Below are positions 48,057 to 61,358 of a stretch of 64,000 bases of DNA, one piece after another. Position 1 is the stretch's first letter. The number at the start of each line of letters is the position of its first letter. Source of the DNA: Ureaplasma sp. Hg1 (GTDB taxonomy: Bacteria; Bacillota_I; Bacilli_A; Mycoplasmatales; Mycoplasmoidaceae); the NCBI GenBank assembly GCA_021378535.1, contig JAACJV010000001.1, positions 50,155 to 114,154 on the forward strand, in the 5' to 3' direction. A model generated the notes under the pieces. That model saw only the letters and a program-made list of their open reading frames with translations. It was not told where the DNA came from and searched no databases. A program made the position numbers and the translations under genes.

Positions 48057-49163
48057 ATGGATAATTTTATTAATACATTAGAGAATGTTAATATGTGAGC
48101 CGCAATTGTTAGCGCAATAGCAATTATTGCTTTAGGATACATCTTAATTAAGGTGAAAGTTTTTAAAGCTGATTGGAAAAAAGTATTAAACGCAGTTGTT
48201 TTAAAAGTAGCTTTACCAGCATTAGCGATTAAAGGCTTTATGGCGGCAATTACAATACACGATCTAAAAGTTGAAGGATTTGTTTTGGGCTTTTCATTTG
48301 GTTTATATATAGTTTTAGTTCTAATTGCAGAACTATGAATTAGATTTGCACCAAAAATAATAATGAGCAAAAAGAAAATAAATCAAGTCGCTTTAAATGG
48401 AAACATTGAAAGCACAATTGTTGGAGAAATCAATACGGAGGGCGCTAACAAACAAAGAAAAGATGTGGTTATGTGAATGATGCTAATTTTTGGATCAACC
48501 ACATTCTTTGGAATGCCGATTATTAACTCGGTATATCCTGATGGAGTATTAAGTGCTAATTTAGCTAATATTCCTTATCGAATTTTCTTATACTCATATG
48601 CTTTTATGATGATGTCAGGGCTTAAAATGAATAAGGAAAATATCGTGTCATCGATGAAGAAAACATTTATGAATCCAATTATTATAGCAACTTTTATTGG
48701 TTTAATATTATGATTAAGTCAATTAATTCCAGGAGCTGGTTCATGATTTGTTTTAAAAGAAACTGCGCCTTATATCTATAAACCGTTTTTCTACATTGCG
48801 GACTTATGTTCGCCATTGGTTTGATTATCAATTGGTATTACATTAGCTTCACAACCGTTGATAAACGCTGTTAAGGATTGAACGGTATGAATGTATTGCG
48901 GGCTTAAGAATTTTGGGTTACCATTGATCGTCTTTGCAATCTTGATTTCTTGTGTTTCAAGTAATATAATTAATAAGGCAAGCGCAATGGCTTTAGTTAT
49001 TTTCGCTGCAACGCCACCAGCGACAGTTATTATAGCTTATTCAATGAATTATAAAAATAATGAAGATTTCGCTGCACGTTGTTCAGCATTATCAACCTTA
49101 ACTGCAGTTATTGTAATGCCGGTTTGAATCATCATTGGAGAAACTGTTTATTCAATGTTCTAG
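48057..49163 (+). CDS. AEC-family transporter (auxin efflux carrier/malate permease-like)
   Basis: VVLKVALPALAIKGF; FFGMPIINSVYPDG; FFYIADLCSPLVWLSIGITLA. Confidence 0.8.
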
Positions 49164-49203
49164 TAACATTGTGTTAAATAATTAATATACAAGGAGAATT
49201 ATC

Positions 49204-50187
49204 ATGAAGGTAATATGTTTTGGAGTAAGAAAGGTTGAAGAACCAATTTTCCATAAATTTAATAAATATAATTATGAACTAACATTAAAAGCAGGTGCTT
49301 TAAATGAAAGCAATACAGAATTATTATATGGTTACGATGCAATCGTAGTACGAGCGAGTGACAAAATTAATCAAAAAGTTGTTGATGCAATAGTTAAGTA
49401 CAATATTAAATATTTGCTTACATGCACCGTGGGTGTTGATCATATTGATTTAGAATATGCTCATAAAGCTAATTTAATGATGGCACGAGTGCCATCATAC
49501 TCGCCAAATGCGATTGCTGAATTAGCCGTTAGTGAAGGCAGCTCATTGCTACGGAAATCTCATTATTTTGCTAGTCGCTTAGCAAACAGTGAATTTAAGA
49601 TAGACGCATTCGGGTTTGCTAAAGAAATTCGTAATTCAACAGTCGGAATTATTGGGACAGGTAAAATTGGGTCAACAACCGCTAAATTATGAAAAGGTTT
49701 AGGCGCTAAAGTAATCGGTTACGATATTTATCAAAGTGATCACGCAAAACAATTTTTAGATTACGTAGAGTTTGATGAATTATTAAAATCATCGGATTTA
49801 GTTAGTTTTCAAATCCCTTACATAAAGGGCGTTAATGATAAAATGATTAATGATGAATTAATCGCTAAGATGAAGGAAGGGGCGGTGTTAGTTAATACAG
49901 CACGCGGCCAAATTCAAGATGAAGCAGCTATTTTAAGGGGTTTAAAAAGTAATCATTTAAGTGCAGTCGCTCTAGACACGCTTAATAATGAAAAGCAATG
50001 ATTTAACAAGGATAATGTTAAAGTTGATGACAAGGCCATCAAAGCCCTATTGGCTATGTATCCGCGTGTGATGATTACACCACACATCGGTTCTTACACT
50101 GACGAAGCAGTGGCCAATATGGTTGAATTTTCATTCGATAATCTAAATGAATACATTACATTAAATAAATGTAAAAATAAAATATAG
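49204..50187 (+). CDS. D-2-hydroxyacid dehydrogenase (D-lactate dehydrogenase-like)
   Basis: VGIIGTGKIGSTTAKL; VGVDHIDLEYA; LVNTARGQIQDE; TPHIGSYT. Confidence 0.88.
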
Positions 50188-50219
50188 TAATAAAGATATA
50201 TTTCATATTTAAAATAAAT

Positions 50220-50256
50220 AAAAAATAGTAGCTTTTAGCAAGCTACTATTTTTTAT
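50220..50256. terminator. Bidirectional intrinsic terminator
   Basis: AAAAATAGTAGCTT-TTAGC-AAGCTACTATTTTT. Confidence 0.85.
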
Positions 50257-50270
50257 ACTACATAATAAAA

Positions 50271-51200
50271 TTAGATAGTTTCATAACTAATTAGCAATGA
50301 AACTTTACCTTCAACTGTTATATTTGAATCACCAGGGAAAGCGATTAGATTATCGCCTTTTTTAATGTCTTCGCCATTAAATTTACCTTTACCATCAATA
50401 ATAGTTACTTGCAATCATTTGGCACGACCGAAACTATAAGTGTGCTTATCACCTTCGTTTGATAGATGAAATAATTTGAATAAGTCGTTATCAACCAAAT
50501 AATTATTATGTCCTTTAGCTTTTTCTTGAGAATGCTCTTGGTCTAAATATGTGATGCAATCAATTGATTGATCAATATGTAATTCACGATGATGTCCGTC
50601 TTTATCTGTACGGTCATAATCATATAAACGGTATGTTGTATCAGAAGATTGTTGAAGTTCATAAACCATGGTACCTTTTGTTATAGCATGGACTGTTCCT
50701 GCTGGCACATAAATGAAATCGCCCTTCTTGATTTTTTTATACTTTAATAATGTTTTTCATTCTTTATTTTTAATTAAGGAAGATAGTTCATTTTTATCTT
50801 TGGCATTGTGGCAATAAATTAATTGAGCGTCTTTTGGACAATCAAGAATGTACCAACATTCATTTTTAGCTTTTATGTTAGGTTTATATTCCTGCGCCTT
50901 ATCAGGGTGGACTTGGACGCTTAAATTATCATTTGCATCAATTATTTTACATAATAAAGGATATTTTCGAGTTTCGGCATTGTGGAATAAATCGATATGG
51001 TTTTCTCATAGTCATAATAAATTTTTCCCCTTAAATTCACCGCTTATAATTTCCGAACTCTTTCCAGGGTAAGCACTTATCACTCAAGCCTCTCCAATAT
51101 TTTTTTGGTTTTTAAGATCATAATTAAATTCTTTGATTTTGGTTCCACCTCAAATAACGGGCTTTAAAAAAGGTTTAAGAAATATAATTTTTTCAGACAT
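50271..51200 (-). CDS. manA: Mannose-6-phosphate isomerase, class I
   Basis: FLKPVIWGGTKIKE, VQVHPDKAQE, KGDFIYVPAGTVHAI, ELQQSSDTTYRLYDYDR. Confidence 0.9.
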
Positions 51201-51648
51201 ACTATTCTCCTTGTGTACAAATTTAAGTACATTAATATTAAAATAATAACAAAATATTTTGCAAAAGAGTTAGATTTGCTAATATTTATAACAATTGTTA
51301 GCATAACAATTTCCAATAATTTAATTTTAGTTTAACTGGTGGACATGTTTTTCTCAGATAATAAAACACATTTTAAAGCCAACTTATTGATAATTGTCCG
51401 TATAGGTATATATTTATTAATATAATATTTCCCTCTATAATATAGAATCTACTAACTACACGTTTAATTGTGAAGCAATGAATGGGCTTATTGTTTGTTG
51501 ATTAGAGTTGAAGCAGTAGAAGCGCTTCTAATAAAGTATTTTAGGATTTGCGCCCCATCCTTAATTTCAACTATGTGAAATATTAAGTAGTAAATAGTCG
51601 ATTAAATGGCGATTGCACGTCAAAGTCCACACAGACATATAGTAAAAA

Positions 51649-51674
51649 AACAACATCTTTTCATAGACGTTGTT
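51649..51674 (-). terminator. Intrinsic terminator for the minus-strand SDR gene
   Basis: AACAACRTCT-stem hairpin with T-run on the minus strand. Confidence 0.65.
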
Positions 51675-51696
51675 TATAATTCAGATTATATAATTA

Positions 51697-52419
51697 CTAA
51701 CCCTGCTTAGTATCAGTTATAACAACTTCTCGTAAACTAACGTGTTGTGGTAACTCATAAATATGTTTTATGGTTTTAGCAACATCAAGGGCAGTTATGC
51801 GATTAGCTCCAGATGATTCCTGTCATTTTTTATAGTCATCAATTAATTTTTTATCTGTTGTATGGCCTAATAGTTCGGTTGTAACAGCCCCTGGGCATAA
51901 ATTTGTAAATCTAACGTTATGATGTGCGGTTTCTAGTCGCGTTGCATCTGTTAAAGCGGTTACGCCAAATTTGGTGGCGCAATATGCGGCATGTTTTGTC
52001 ACAGGTTTTAATCCTGCGATAGAAGAAACATTAATAATTGTTCCGCTATTTCTCTTCTTCATATCATCTAATACAATTCGCATTCCATTCATTACTCCGA
52101 TTAAATTTACATTTATCATTGTTTGTCATTCTTTTGGATCTTGTTCACATATTTCGCCCAATAGCATAACGCCTGCGTTATTCACTATTAAATCGGTTTT
52201 ACCGTATTTTTTTTCAGCTTCATAAACAGCTCTTGAAAATGCTGTATAATCGCTAACATCAACTTTACAACACATTGTATTTTTTAGATTTAGTTCTTCC
52301 ATTATTTCCAATCTTCTTGCTAACATTAGAACGGGATATCCGTCTTTTGAAAATAATTTAGCAGCTTCCAATCCAAAACCACTGCTTGCGCCAGTGATAA
52401 CTATTAATTTTTTGTTCAT
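51697..52419 (-). CDS. SDR-family short-chain dehydrogenase
   Basis: VITGASSGFGLEAAK, NNAGVM, YCATKFGV. Confidence 0.9.
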
Positions 52420-52495
52420 ATATTCTCCTTATTAATACTTAATATGATTAATTATACCATTCTATACTATAATAGACATATAATAGGAGGCACTT

Positions 52496-52828
52496 ATGAG
52501 CCAACAATCAGAAACCGTTCCCGAATCCACGAAGGACGAACCTTACTCGAATGGCAACGGTAATTTAATTACATATAAGTTAATTAAGAAGTGATGTCTT
52601 GATAATAAGGATAATAAAGCTTTAAAACAAATTAAATATGGTTTATCCCATAATGATGGAACTTTTGCGAAACAGCAATTAAGTTTAATTCAATTAGAAC
52701 AAAGATTTATTAATCTTTTGGACGATGCATTTAGAGATAGATGTTTAAATATTGAAGATGTAAAAAAATATTTTTCCAAAATGAGTAATTACGGACTTAA
52801 GAAAAAATGGTTATTCGATATTTTCTAA
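52496..52828 (+). CDS. Small hypothetical protein
   Basis: RBS AGGAGG, 110-aa frame with TGA(W). Confidence 0.6.
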
Positions 52829-53012
52829 ATAAATTACATTTAAAAAATTAAAGTTAAACGAACTCTATTAATCCTTTTAAGACGAATGGATTTTCATAAT
52901 GTAAATAATATGAGTTTGATATAGTTTTAGATTGACATCTTTTGATAGCATGTTGTTGCTAAGATAATGTAAGATTGCTTGAAATAAAATAATTAGTAAT
53001 ACAGGAGAAATT

Positions 53013-53564
53013 ATGGAAAAGGAAATATACATTATTAATGAAAAAAATGGTCAAGAACCAATTTCTGATGAAAATATTTGTGACGTTTCTAAATTAAACA
53101 TAAATTCTTTGTTGCTTCATGCACTAGGTTTTGATGAAAAAAATCAACGAATTCAATTACATAGTAAAGAGACATATATTATTTCTATCATTAGTCAATT
53201 TAATCGGATTAAATTAAAGCTAACTAATAACGAACAATTATTTTTAATTGCCGCTTCATTAGGTGAATGTGGGAATGCATTTTTAAATAAAAATATTATT
53301 AAGGCTCTATATGAACTATACGCTATTAACAATAACGATTTAGCTAGTGCTCAATCTTTATGTACCTTTTATGGTTGTTATTCTTCACTTAGTAAAATTA
53401 GTGATAATAATGATTTTATTCAGTTGATTAAGAACCAGGTCGATTATAAGAACTTAAAAATAAATTTTATTTTTTCTAGTAGTTTTTCAAAAGAAAATAA
53501 GGTTAAAGAGATAGCTGAAAATTTCTTAATAAATTTTTTTAACAAGGAAACTAACAATGAGTAA
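53013..53564 (+). CDS. Hypothetical protein
   Basis: AGGAG RBS; overlaps next gene. Confidence 0.65.
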   Translation: MEKEIYIINEKNGQEPISDENICDVSKLNINSLLLHALGFDEKNQRIQLHSKETYIISIISQFNRIKLKLTNNEQLFLIAASLGECGNAFLNKNIIKALYELYAINNNDLASAQSLCTFYGCYSSLSKISDNNDFIQLIKNQVDYKNLKINFIFSSSFSKENKVKEIAENFLINFFNKETNNE

Positions 53565-54288
53565 AAAAGTCATTCTTATTAAACAACAAAATGCGAAAGA
53601 CACACGGCATGAGATAATTCGAAATGATGGATTAGTGGATTTATTATTAATAGCAGATTTAGACACTTATGAAGATCCTAAAGTTATCAAAATATTTACA
53701 CTGATTAATTATTTAAATAATCTTAAAAAATGATATTTAATATGGGATTTAGACCCAACATATATAGCTTTTTTTTGCGAACCTTACTATATGTTTTTAT
53801 GCAATGATTATAATTTAATTAAATTTATCTCTTTCTTAATAGAGGAAGATGAAACAGAAATAGATCGTTTATTAAATATTATGAATAAATATTATTGCTG
53901 CTATGAAACTTTTAATCCGTGGGTCTATAACGAGTATTTTAAACAATTGGCGAATAATCGTAATGTCATTATTTCCATTTTCTGATTTTTTAGTGAACAC
54001 GAGGATATTACAAATTCAATAACTAATTTTTCTAGGTTTAATTTGGAAAATAGTTCAATCGTTACTAACGAACGTTTTCAAGCGATAAAAGCTGAATTAA
54101 GGAATTATCGTTATACAATTGAAAAGGCCATTAATAGGTTAAACAAAGTAATTGAAGCAAATATTGGGTGAAGTGGGAAATATGATTTAGTTCCGATTGA
54201 AAACAACGCTACATTGAAAAGTGAGAAACATTTTGATAATTTTATTAATCCAAAAACAAATTTAGAATTAGATAAGAAAAAATCATAA
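53557..54288 (+). CDS. Hypothetical protein
   Basis: 243-aa frame through TGA(W), overlaps upstream gene. Confidence 0.65.
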
Positions 54289-54298
54289 GGAGATAAAT

Positions 54299-55237
54299 AT
54301 GAATATACTAGCATTGGATTTGGGAGGAACGTCTTGTAAACTAGCGATAATAGACGAAAACAAGAATATTGTAAAACGTTTCAAACCTATTAAAACAACT
54401 TTAGGAATGGACTTAAAGTGACTATTTGATGAATTAGACAAAACAATTAACCAAAATGATTACGACTACATTGGCTTATCAACTGCCGGTTTTATTGATC
54501 ATGAAAAATCAATAGTTAAATTGTCGGGTAATTTGAATTACTTAAATTTCGACATAAAAGCAAATGCTAAAAAATATACTAAAAAAGAAATTTTTGTTCT
54601 TAATGATGCTAATGCTGCAACATTAGGTGAAGCGTGGCTCACAAAGGAAAACATTGATTCATGTATTTTTTACACCATCGGAACTGGAATTGGTGGCGGT
54701 CTAGTTATTAATGGTAAATTAGTTTTTGGTTCAGAGGGGTTCGCTGGTGAATTTGGACACGGTGGAAACTTTAGCAATAAATTTAAATGCAGTTGCGGAG
54801 AAATTGGTTGTATTGAACCGTTGGCTTCAGCACAAGGTTTAAGAAGACTTTTAATAATGAAGGCAAAAGAAAACCCACAAAGTGAATTAGCTAAAATAAT
54901 TAAAAAACAACAAGATAATTTTGATGTTAATAATGTAATGGATTTATTAAATCAAAAAGACCCTTTAGTCATAAATGTTTTTGAAGTTTCAATGGATGCA
55001 CTATCTGCTCACATTAGTACAATGATATATGCTATAAACCCACAACTAGTTATTATTGGCGGCGGAATAAGTCAATGTGGTCAACCACTTATCGATATTA
55101 TAGTTAAGGGCGTGAAAAAATATTCATCTGAAATGATGACTAAAAACATCCGGTTTATGAAGGCTAAGCTAGGGAATGATGCAGGTATTTTTGGAGCTGC
55201 AAAATGAGTTATAGATAACAAGGAATGTAATAAATAA
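54299..55237 (+). CDS. ROK-family sugar kinase
   Basis: LALDLGGTSCKLAI, VLNDANAATLGEAW, GTGIGGGLVINGKLV, FGHGG, CSCGEIGCIEPLAS. Confidence 0.9.
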
Positions 55238-56076
55238 TGAATAGAAAATTATTTATCTTCGATATCGACGGCACGATTTTAGATTCTAACGATCAAATAT
55301 TACCTTCAACCTTCGAAATTGTGAAAAAACTACAAAATGATGGTCACGTAATCGCACTAGCGACGGGTAGATTACTTGATCAAACACTTGAAATTGCAAA
55401 AGAACTAAAAATAAAAACTCATATTATTTGCCTTACTGGTGTTAATTATTATAATCTTGAAACAGAAAAATTAAATATCGAAGGAACAGTTTCAAGAGAA
55501 GTTATTGATGAAATGATTAGCTTAGCAAAAAGCACTAAACGTCAATTATATTTGAAAACACCTTCACGAGGGTATCGATTTTACTTTGGAAAAAATGTAT
55601 TAACTGATATTCAAGATGCTGATTTTTGACTAGGCGGCGCCAGCCGGAACCCGCGTTATTTAGATTGGGACGAATATAAAACAAAAATTGATTATAGTAC
55701 TGTTTGTCAATGTTCAATAAAAGCTGAAAAGACAATTATTAATGAGCATTACCTTAAACTTAAAAACAAGCTTGAAATAAATAAAAAATTGGCACACATC
55801 CTTACGACTTCAAAAGTTTATCTTGAAGCTAACCCTTACGGGATCTCGAAATATTCAACTATCAAAAAAGTTCAAAAAATTGAGAATATTAATGATGAAG
55901 ATGTTTATTGTTTTGGTGATTCGGGTAATGATATGGAAATGTTGTCATCAGTGGAGCACGGTGTGGCAATGGGCAATGCTTTAAAAAAAGTTAAAGCAGT
56001 CGCTAAATATGTAACGGATAGCAATAACGATGACGGTGTAAGCAATTTCATTTTAAAAAATATTTATTCACAATAA
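55237..56076 (+). CDS. HAD (Cof-like) hydrolase
   Basis: FIFDIDGTILDSND, ATGRLLDQ, YCFGDSGNDMEML. Confidence 0.9.
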
Positions 56077-56302
56077 ATATTAGATTTACCAGCTATCTAA
56101 TATTTAGGATGCATTGTAGTTTTTAATTTATTTATATAGAAACGGGCGTTGCGCACGCACTCACGTTTGTATGTGCAAGATACCCTTCGCATGTTTCATT
56201 TGTTGAAATCCTAAAATAACTATAAAAAAACAAAAAAAAGTTTTAATTTTTCTCTTTTTAAGTGTAGTATCATACATTATTCATAGAAAGAAGGTTATAT
56301 AT

Positions 56303-58369
56303 ATGGAAAAAAAACATTTTCAAAAAATGGGAATTTTATTTGGGACAGTGCTTTTAACAGCCTTACCAATTACAATGGTAGCAACTTCATGTTCAAATAC
56401 CACAACCAATGATGATAAGGAAAAATCAAACAGCAGTGTTTATGATTTGCCCGAACATAAAGATCCAAAGGCTCAAGTAAGCCCAGACCAACACGGTACA
56501 TTCAAGGGCGACTCTAGTACGATTATTAAAAGCATCAAAGACACTCTTAATAGTATGACAAAAGCAAATTTTTTAAATGATATTAAATACTTTATTAACG
56601 GAATCGCAAGTGCTAACCCGAATGATAAAAAATTTACAACAGCAACAATAAAAAATTTTACAGTGGACAAAGGTAATACATTATTACCTAAAGCAACTTT
56701 CACAATCAACTATGCTCAAAAAAACACAAGTGATAAAAGAGAATTTATAAAGGGTCATGAAATATTAAAAGACGAAACAATCAGTACTACATTAGTTGCT
56801 AATAGTACAGCGATTGTTCCGATGTTAATTAATAACGGTGATACTCAATTTGCAAGTTATGCTTTTCAAAACGTGAAAAAAACTACAATCTATCCAAATG
56901 GAGGAGAACCACAAACTGAAACAACTAATGAAAAAAACTATATGATTAACAACAGTAAAAGTTATTTTATGAACAAATCATATAAAGGATATTCACTTAA
57001 GAGTAATTATGTAAATATTGGCGACCAAACAGAAGTTCAAGATTTTATTAAAAGCATCGATAGCAAGGACATCGATAAAGGAATGAATGCATTTTTAACA
57101 AGTATCGATACTCAAGCAACAACATACGTTAATCCGTTAAATGATATGTTAGATTATTTAAGTTGATATTTAAATGGTAGAGACGGTGACCAACAAGGGA
57201 ACTTAAATTTCTTAGGTGTTGTACTTCCATCAATTAAAAGCTTTATTCCAACGATTGAAAAACTATTAAGTAAAACTAGTGTCACTGATTTAATTGCGAT
57301 GATCTCAAAATTAGGAATCGAAATTACTGATGTCGAAAAAGATGCTATTATTCAAGATATTAATTTAATTACGCCTTTTATAACAGATTTAGCTAAATCA
57401 GTCAGTAACTTTGATGATATGGTGACCACCACAACCACAGTAATAGCTGCTCCAGTTATTAAAAATGGTAAAGTTACCTTTGACTATCAACAAACTTATA
57501 CAATGAAGAAAGATATTATTATAAACATTAAAGGGACTAATGGTCTACTGCCAATTTTTAGAGATTTAAATATCGAAGATCTTAAACCTTTAATTGATCA
57601 ACTTAGTCCTGGTTTAACTGATCAAATAACTCAAATCCAAGGATTGCTAAAAAAGAAACTTATTTATAATGTGGTTGCTAGAAAAATTCCAGATACTTTA
57701 GGTTTATTTAAAGCTAATGGTGATAAGAAAGCCGATCAAGTATCAATCGATTTTAAAGCCAATAATTCTAAAATTGAACCATCTTATGGAAATGATTTAA
57801 AAAGCTTAGGTTTTAAATTAAGCGATGTAAATATTGGGTTCACTTATGTTGCGGATCAAATGCTAGCAAACTTAGACAAATATAAAGAATTTCATAAAGC
57901 ATTTGAAGATGTATTAACTAGTAGTGAAGCTTTCACTCAAGCTGATAAATTAAACATTACGCTTGATATGAACGGTTTAAGTAAAACGAAACATTCAGAT
58001 TACGATATGTCTTCTTACTCTAGTAAAATTTATTTAAAAAATCGTCAAGTATCATGAAATAAAGATGCTGCTAAAAACTTGCTTAACAAAGAAGCAAGTC
58101 CTTACAACATTACTAAAGCCGATATTTTAAATGAATTAAATTTTGAAAAAGGCAAAAGTATCGATCAAGAAAACGGAATGACAATTAGTAACGTACCGTT
58201 AGGAATTGACTTAAGCGTGAGTGTTATGGTTAAGGTTGGGGTGAAATCATATAATAATTTCATTACGGTTAACTTTGCTAAACCCGTTACATATTTTGAT
58301 GGAACTAATTACAGCAATACTAATTCTATTTCACTTAATGTTCAATCAACAACAGGCGGCATTCTATAA
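56303..58369 (+). CDS. Large surface lipoprotein
   Basis: Signal peptide with lipobox MVATSC; contiguous frame through two TGA(W). Confidence 0.85.
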
Positions 58370-58417
58370 TAATTAATTATTATAGAATTGGAAATCAGCG
58401 TAGAAATACGTTGATTT
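58361..58417 (+). terminator. 28-bp perfect palindrome over the stop codon followed by an intrinsic terminator
   Basis: ATTCTATAATAATTAATTATTATAGAAT (58361-58388); AATCAGCGTA-GAAA-TACGTTGATTTTTTTT. Confidence 0.75.
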
Positions 58418-58485
58418 TTTTTATATTATTACGTATCTTTTCGAGAAGCTAAGATAAAAATAAAAGGTAAATATAATCTAAACAC

Positions 58486-58590
58486 TTGCATTGTGCATAC
58501 ATAGTAATATAATCATTTCATGCAGTACGAATGCATTGACGTAAAAGTCAAATAGTTGAACTGATTATTCGATTGAATAATCTTTTATAT
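58486..58590 (+). promoter_or_regulatory. Promoter plus structured leader with internal terminator hairpin
   Basis: TTGCAT-N16-TATAAT; hairpins ATGCA/TGCAT, TTGAC/GTCAA, GATTATTC-GATT-GAATAATC-TTTT, all upstream of the 58643 start. Confidence 0.45.
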
Positions 58591-58642
58591 TTTTTTTAAT
58601 AACATATAAAAAATTACGACAAATAGAGAGAAGATAAAAATT

Positions 58643-61021
58643 ATGAAAAAATTTAAACGGAATCCACATATAAGTAATATTATAGCAGCACCAGTTGATA
58701 GCATTAACATTAATCACTTATGCAAAATTTGAAATAATGAACTTATAAGTGACGAAATAAGCGAAGCCAAAAACCCCCCGTTAGCAAATAATGTTTCAAA
58801 AGGGCTAATGATAAGTAACGTTTTTAGCGCATCAAATGAGAGCTTGAAGATAGAACATTTATGTGGAATAAAACATGAAGAAATAAAGCGACATAGTCAA
58901 GGAACGAGAAAAGCTAAACGATTTACTAAAAAACGTATCTTTCTTGGAGTGTCAGCTTCATTGCTAGTAGCCGGAGCAACGGTTGGCGCAATCGTTCCAA
59001 TTTATGGAATGGGAACATCAAAAACGCATAATGATAACCCTAAAAAACCAGATTCAGATATTTATAATTTACCAGATAAAAAGATTAAAACATATAGCGG
59101 GACAAATACTACAGCAGCTAAGAAGGCTATCATTAGCAACCTAAATAACTTTAGTAGTAATGATTATGAAAACGATTTAAAATCTTTTGTTAACGGTCTT
59201 AATAATAATAAAAACGAAATTAAGATGCGATCAAAAGTTAATTCATTTAGCGTGAGTAATTTAAAAACCGAAAGTGCTACCATCGGAGGAAATACAATCA
59301 ATCAGAAATTAATTAATTTTAATATAGATTATGTACAAAAAAATATTTCTGGTCATACCATAAAACTTAACGGTCAAAATATTGCTCCAAACGGAAGCAT
59401 CACAATTAATTTGGTGGCCAACAATACCTCTGTAACACCTTCTATGGTAGGCGATAAGAATGTTAAATACGCTTCATATACATATAATAATTTAGTAAAA
59501 ATAACCTCTTATTTAGATAAAGATAATAAACAACAAACAACAACTCAAAAATTATCTAATTATCAAATTTCAAAAACAAAGAGTTATTCAATGGATATTG
59601 CATTCAACGGGGTAAGTGATTCGTACACTAATATCAGTAAAGACGCATCGGGTTTTTTGAACAAATTGACTAACACTCAAATAACGAATGATATCAATAA
59701 ACAATTTACAGCTTTGAATAATAAAATAAACGACGGTACAAAAGATGGTTTCAGCTTATTAAAGTTTATGGCTTGATTTACTAGTGATGAAAAAACAAGA
59801 ACACCAGATTCCCCCGGAAACCTATCAATCTTAAATATGTTATCAGGACTAATCAATCTACCTTTATCGCCTGAACAATTACAATCTATCTTATCATCTT
59901 TAACAAGGGAACAAATGTATTCGATTATTGGTTGGACGCCGGCAGAACAAAAGGTAATAGAAACTGATATGGCAACCCTTAATAAGGTTTCAACATATCT
60001 TGATAGCTTTAATGCTCCTGTTTCGAAATACATTAAAATATCTCATAAAATGAATACGCCCGTTGCTTATAATAAAATGACACATACAGTTAGTTATCAA
60101 TATGAATACGACTACACCGTAATAAAGCGATTACAAATCCAACTTATTAGCGATAGTAACAATCCGGTTGGTGTGTTCTCAGATTTAATGACATTAGACC
60201 TTAAACCACTTTCTAAATTAGATAGTCTTATTCCAGGGATGTCTGGGATGGTGAGCCAATTTAATTCCTTACAGGCAAAATATATTGCAAATAAATCATT
60301 GGCTGATTCTTTCGCTTTGCCAGATTATATTTGAATCGGTCCATCGTGAACATATCACGGTTGATGATCTAACACATCATTTAAGGGAGATAGTTTAAAA
60401 CAAGTTTACACTGCTACTAACGCACCAGTTGCAATATCATACGACAACAAACTAGATAACAAGGTTAGTTACCGAGTAGATAATTTAAGTTTAAAAAACT
60501 CACTTTGTTTAGATTGTATGGCTAGTAGTATTTGAAATCAATATACAATTGATATCACTGGATTCGGACAGGCATTACAAGATTTAATGCATAGCTTTGC
60601 AAATCAAGTTACAAACAATAAAATGACTACAGTTGATAACTTCCTTAATACCGATAATTTTAGTTTCAATGAATCGAGTTATACAAACAAAGGTGACATA
60701 AGTGATCGAACAGTAACTTACCTACCAAACAAATCTTTTAAATTCGCTAAAAGTCCTTTGAAGGTTACAACGGCTGATATTAAAAAATTATTTAAATTTG
60801 ATTCAGACATCAATATAAATAACGTGTCAATTAGTTTAGTGCCAATTGATGTTAATGTTAGTAAATTAACATTCGGGTATTTAAGTACCTTAAGAACTTT
60901 GTCGATAACATTACATTTTGATAAACCAGTTACTTATGTAAATGGAGCAAAACATACAAATACAACAACTATAGCAAAAACATTTAGTGGATCATATTTT
61001 AAAATTCCTGCTAAAAAATAA
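58643..61021 (+). CDS. TM-anchored surface protein, paralog of the 56303 lipoprotein
   Basis: Cytoplasmic-like N-terminus then TM FLGVSASLLVAGATVGAIVPIYG without lipobox Cys; ectodomain shares YxLPxxK and FxIxYxQKNxS patterns. Confidence 0.8.
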
Positions 61022-61358
61022 GTACTACGAGAATTAATACTAAGTTATATGCGATATCTAATTTACCGTTAAATATGAAAGTGACAAGCAATTTTTTGTT
61101 TATCACTTTTTATCTTTAGTAGACCAGTTAAATTTGGGAATAGATAGATAAAAATGAGGGAATAACATTTTAAAATTATTTACTGTTACTCATATAAATA
61201 AATGCATATACATATATTTTAATAATTGCATATGCATTTTTTTTAAAATAATTTCATTATTCAAACGTTAAAATTTAAATCGTAATTTTGTTTAATATAT
61301 TACTTCCGTTTTGTGTATAATGATAATAATAAGTTAAAAATTTACAAGGGAGATAAAT

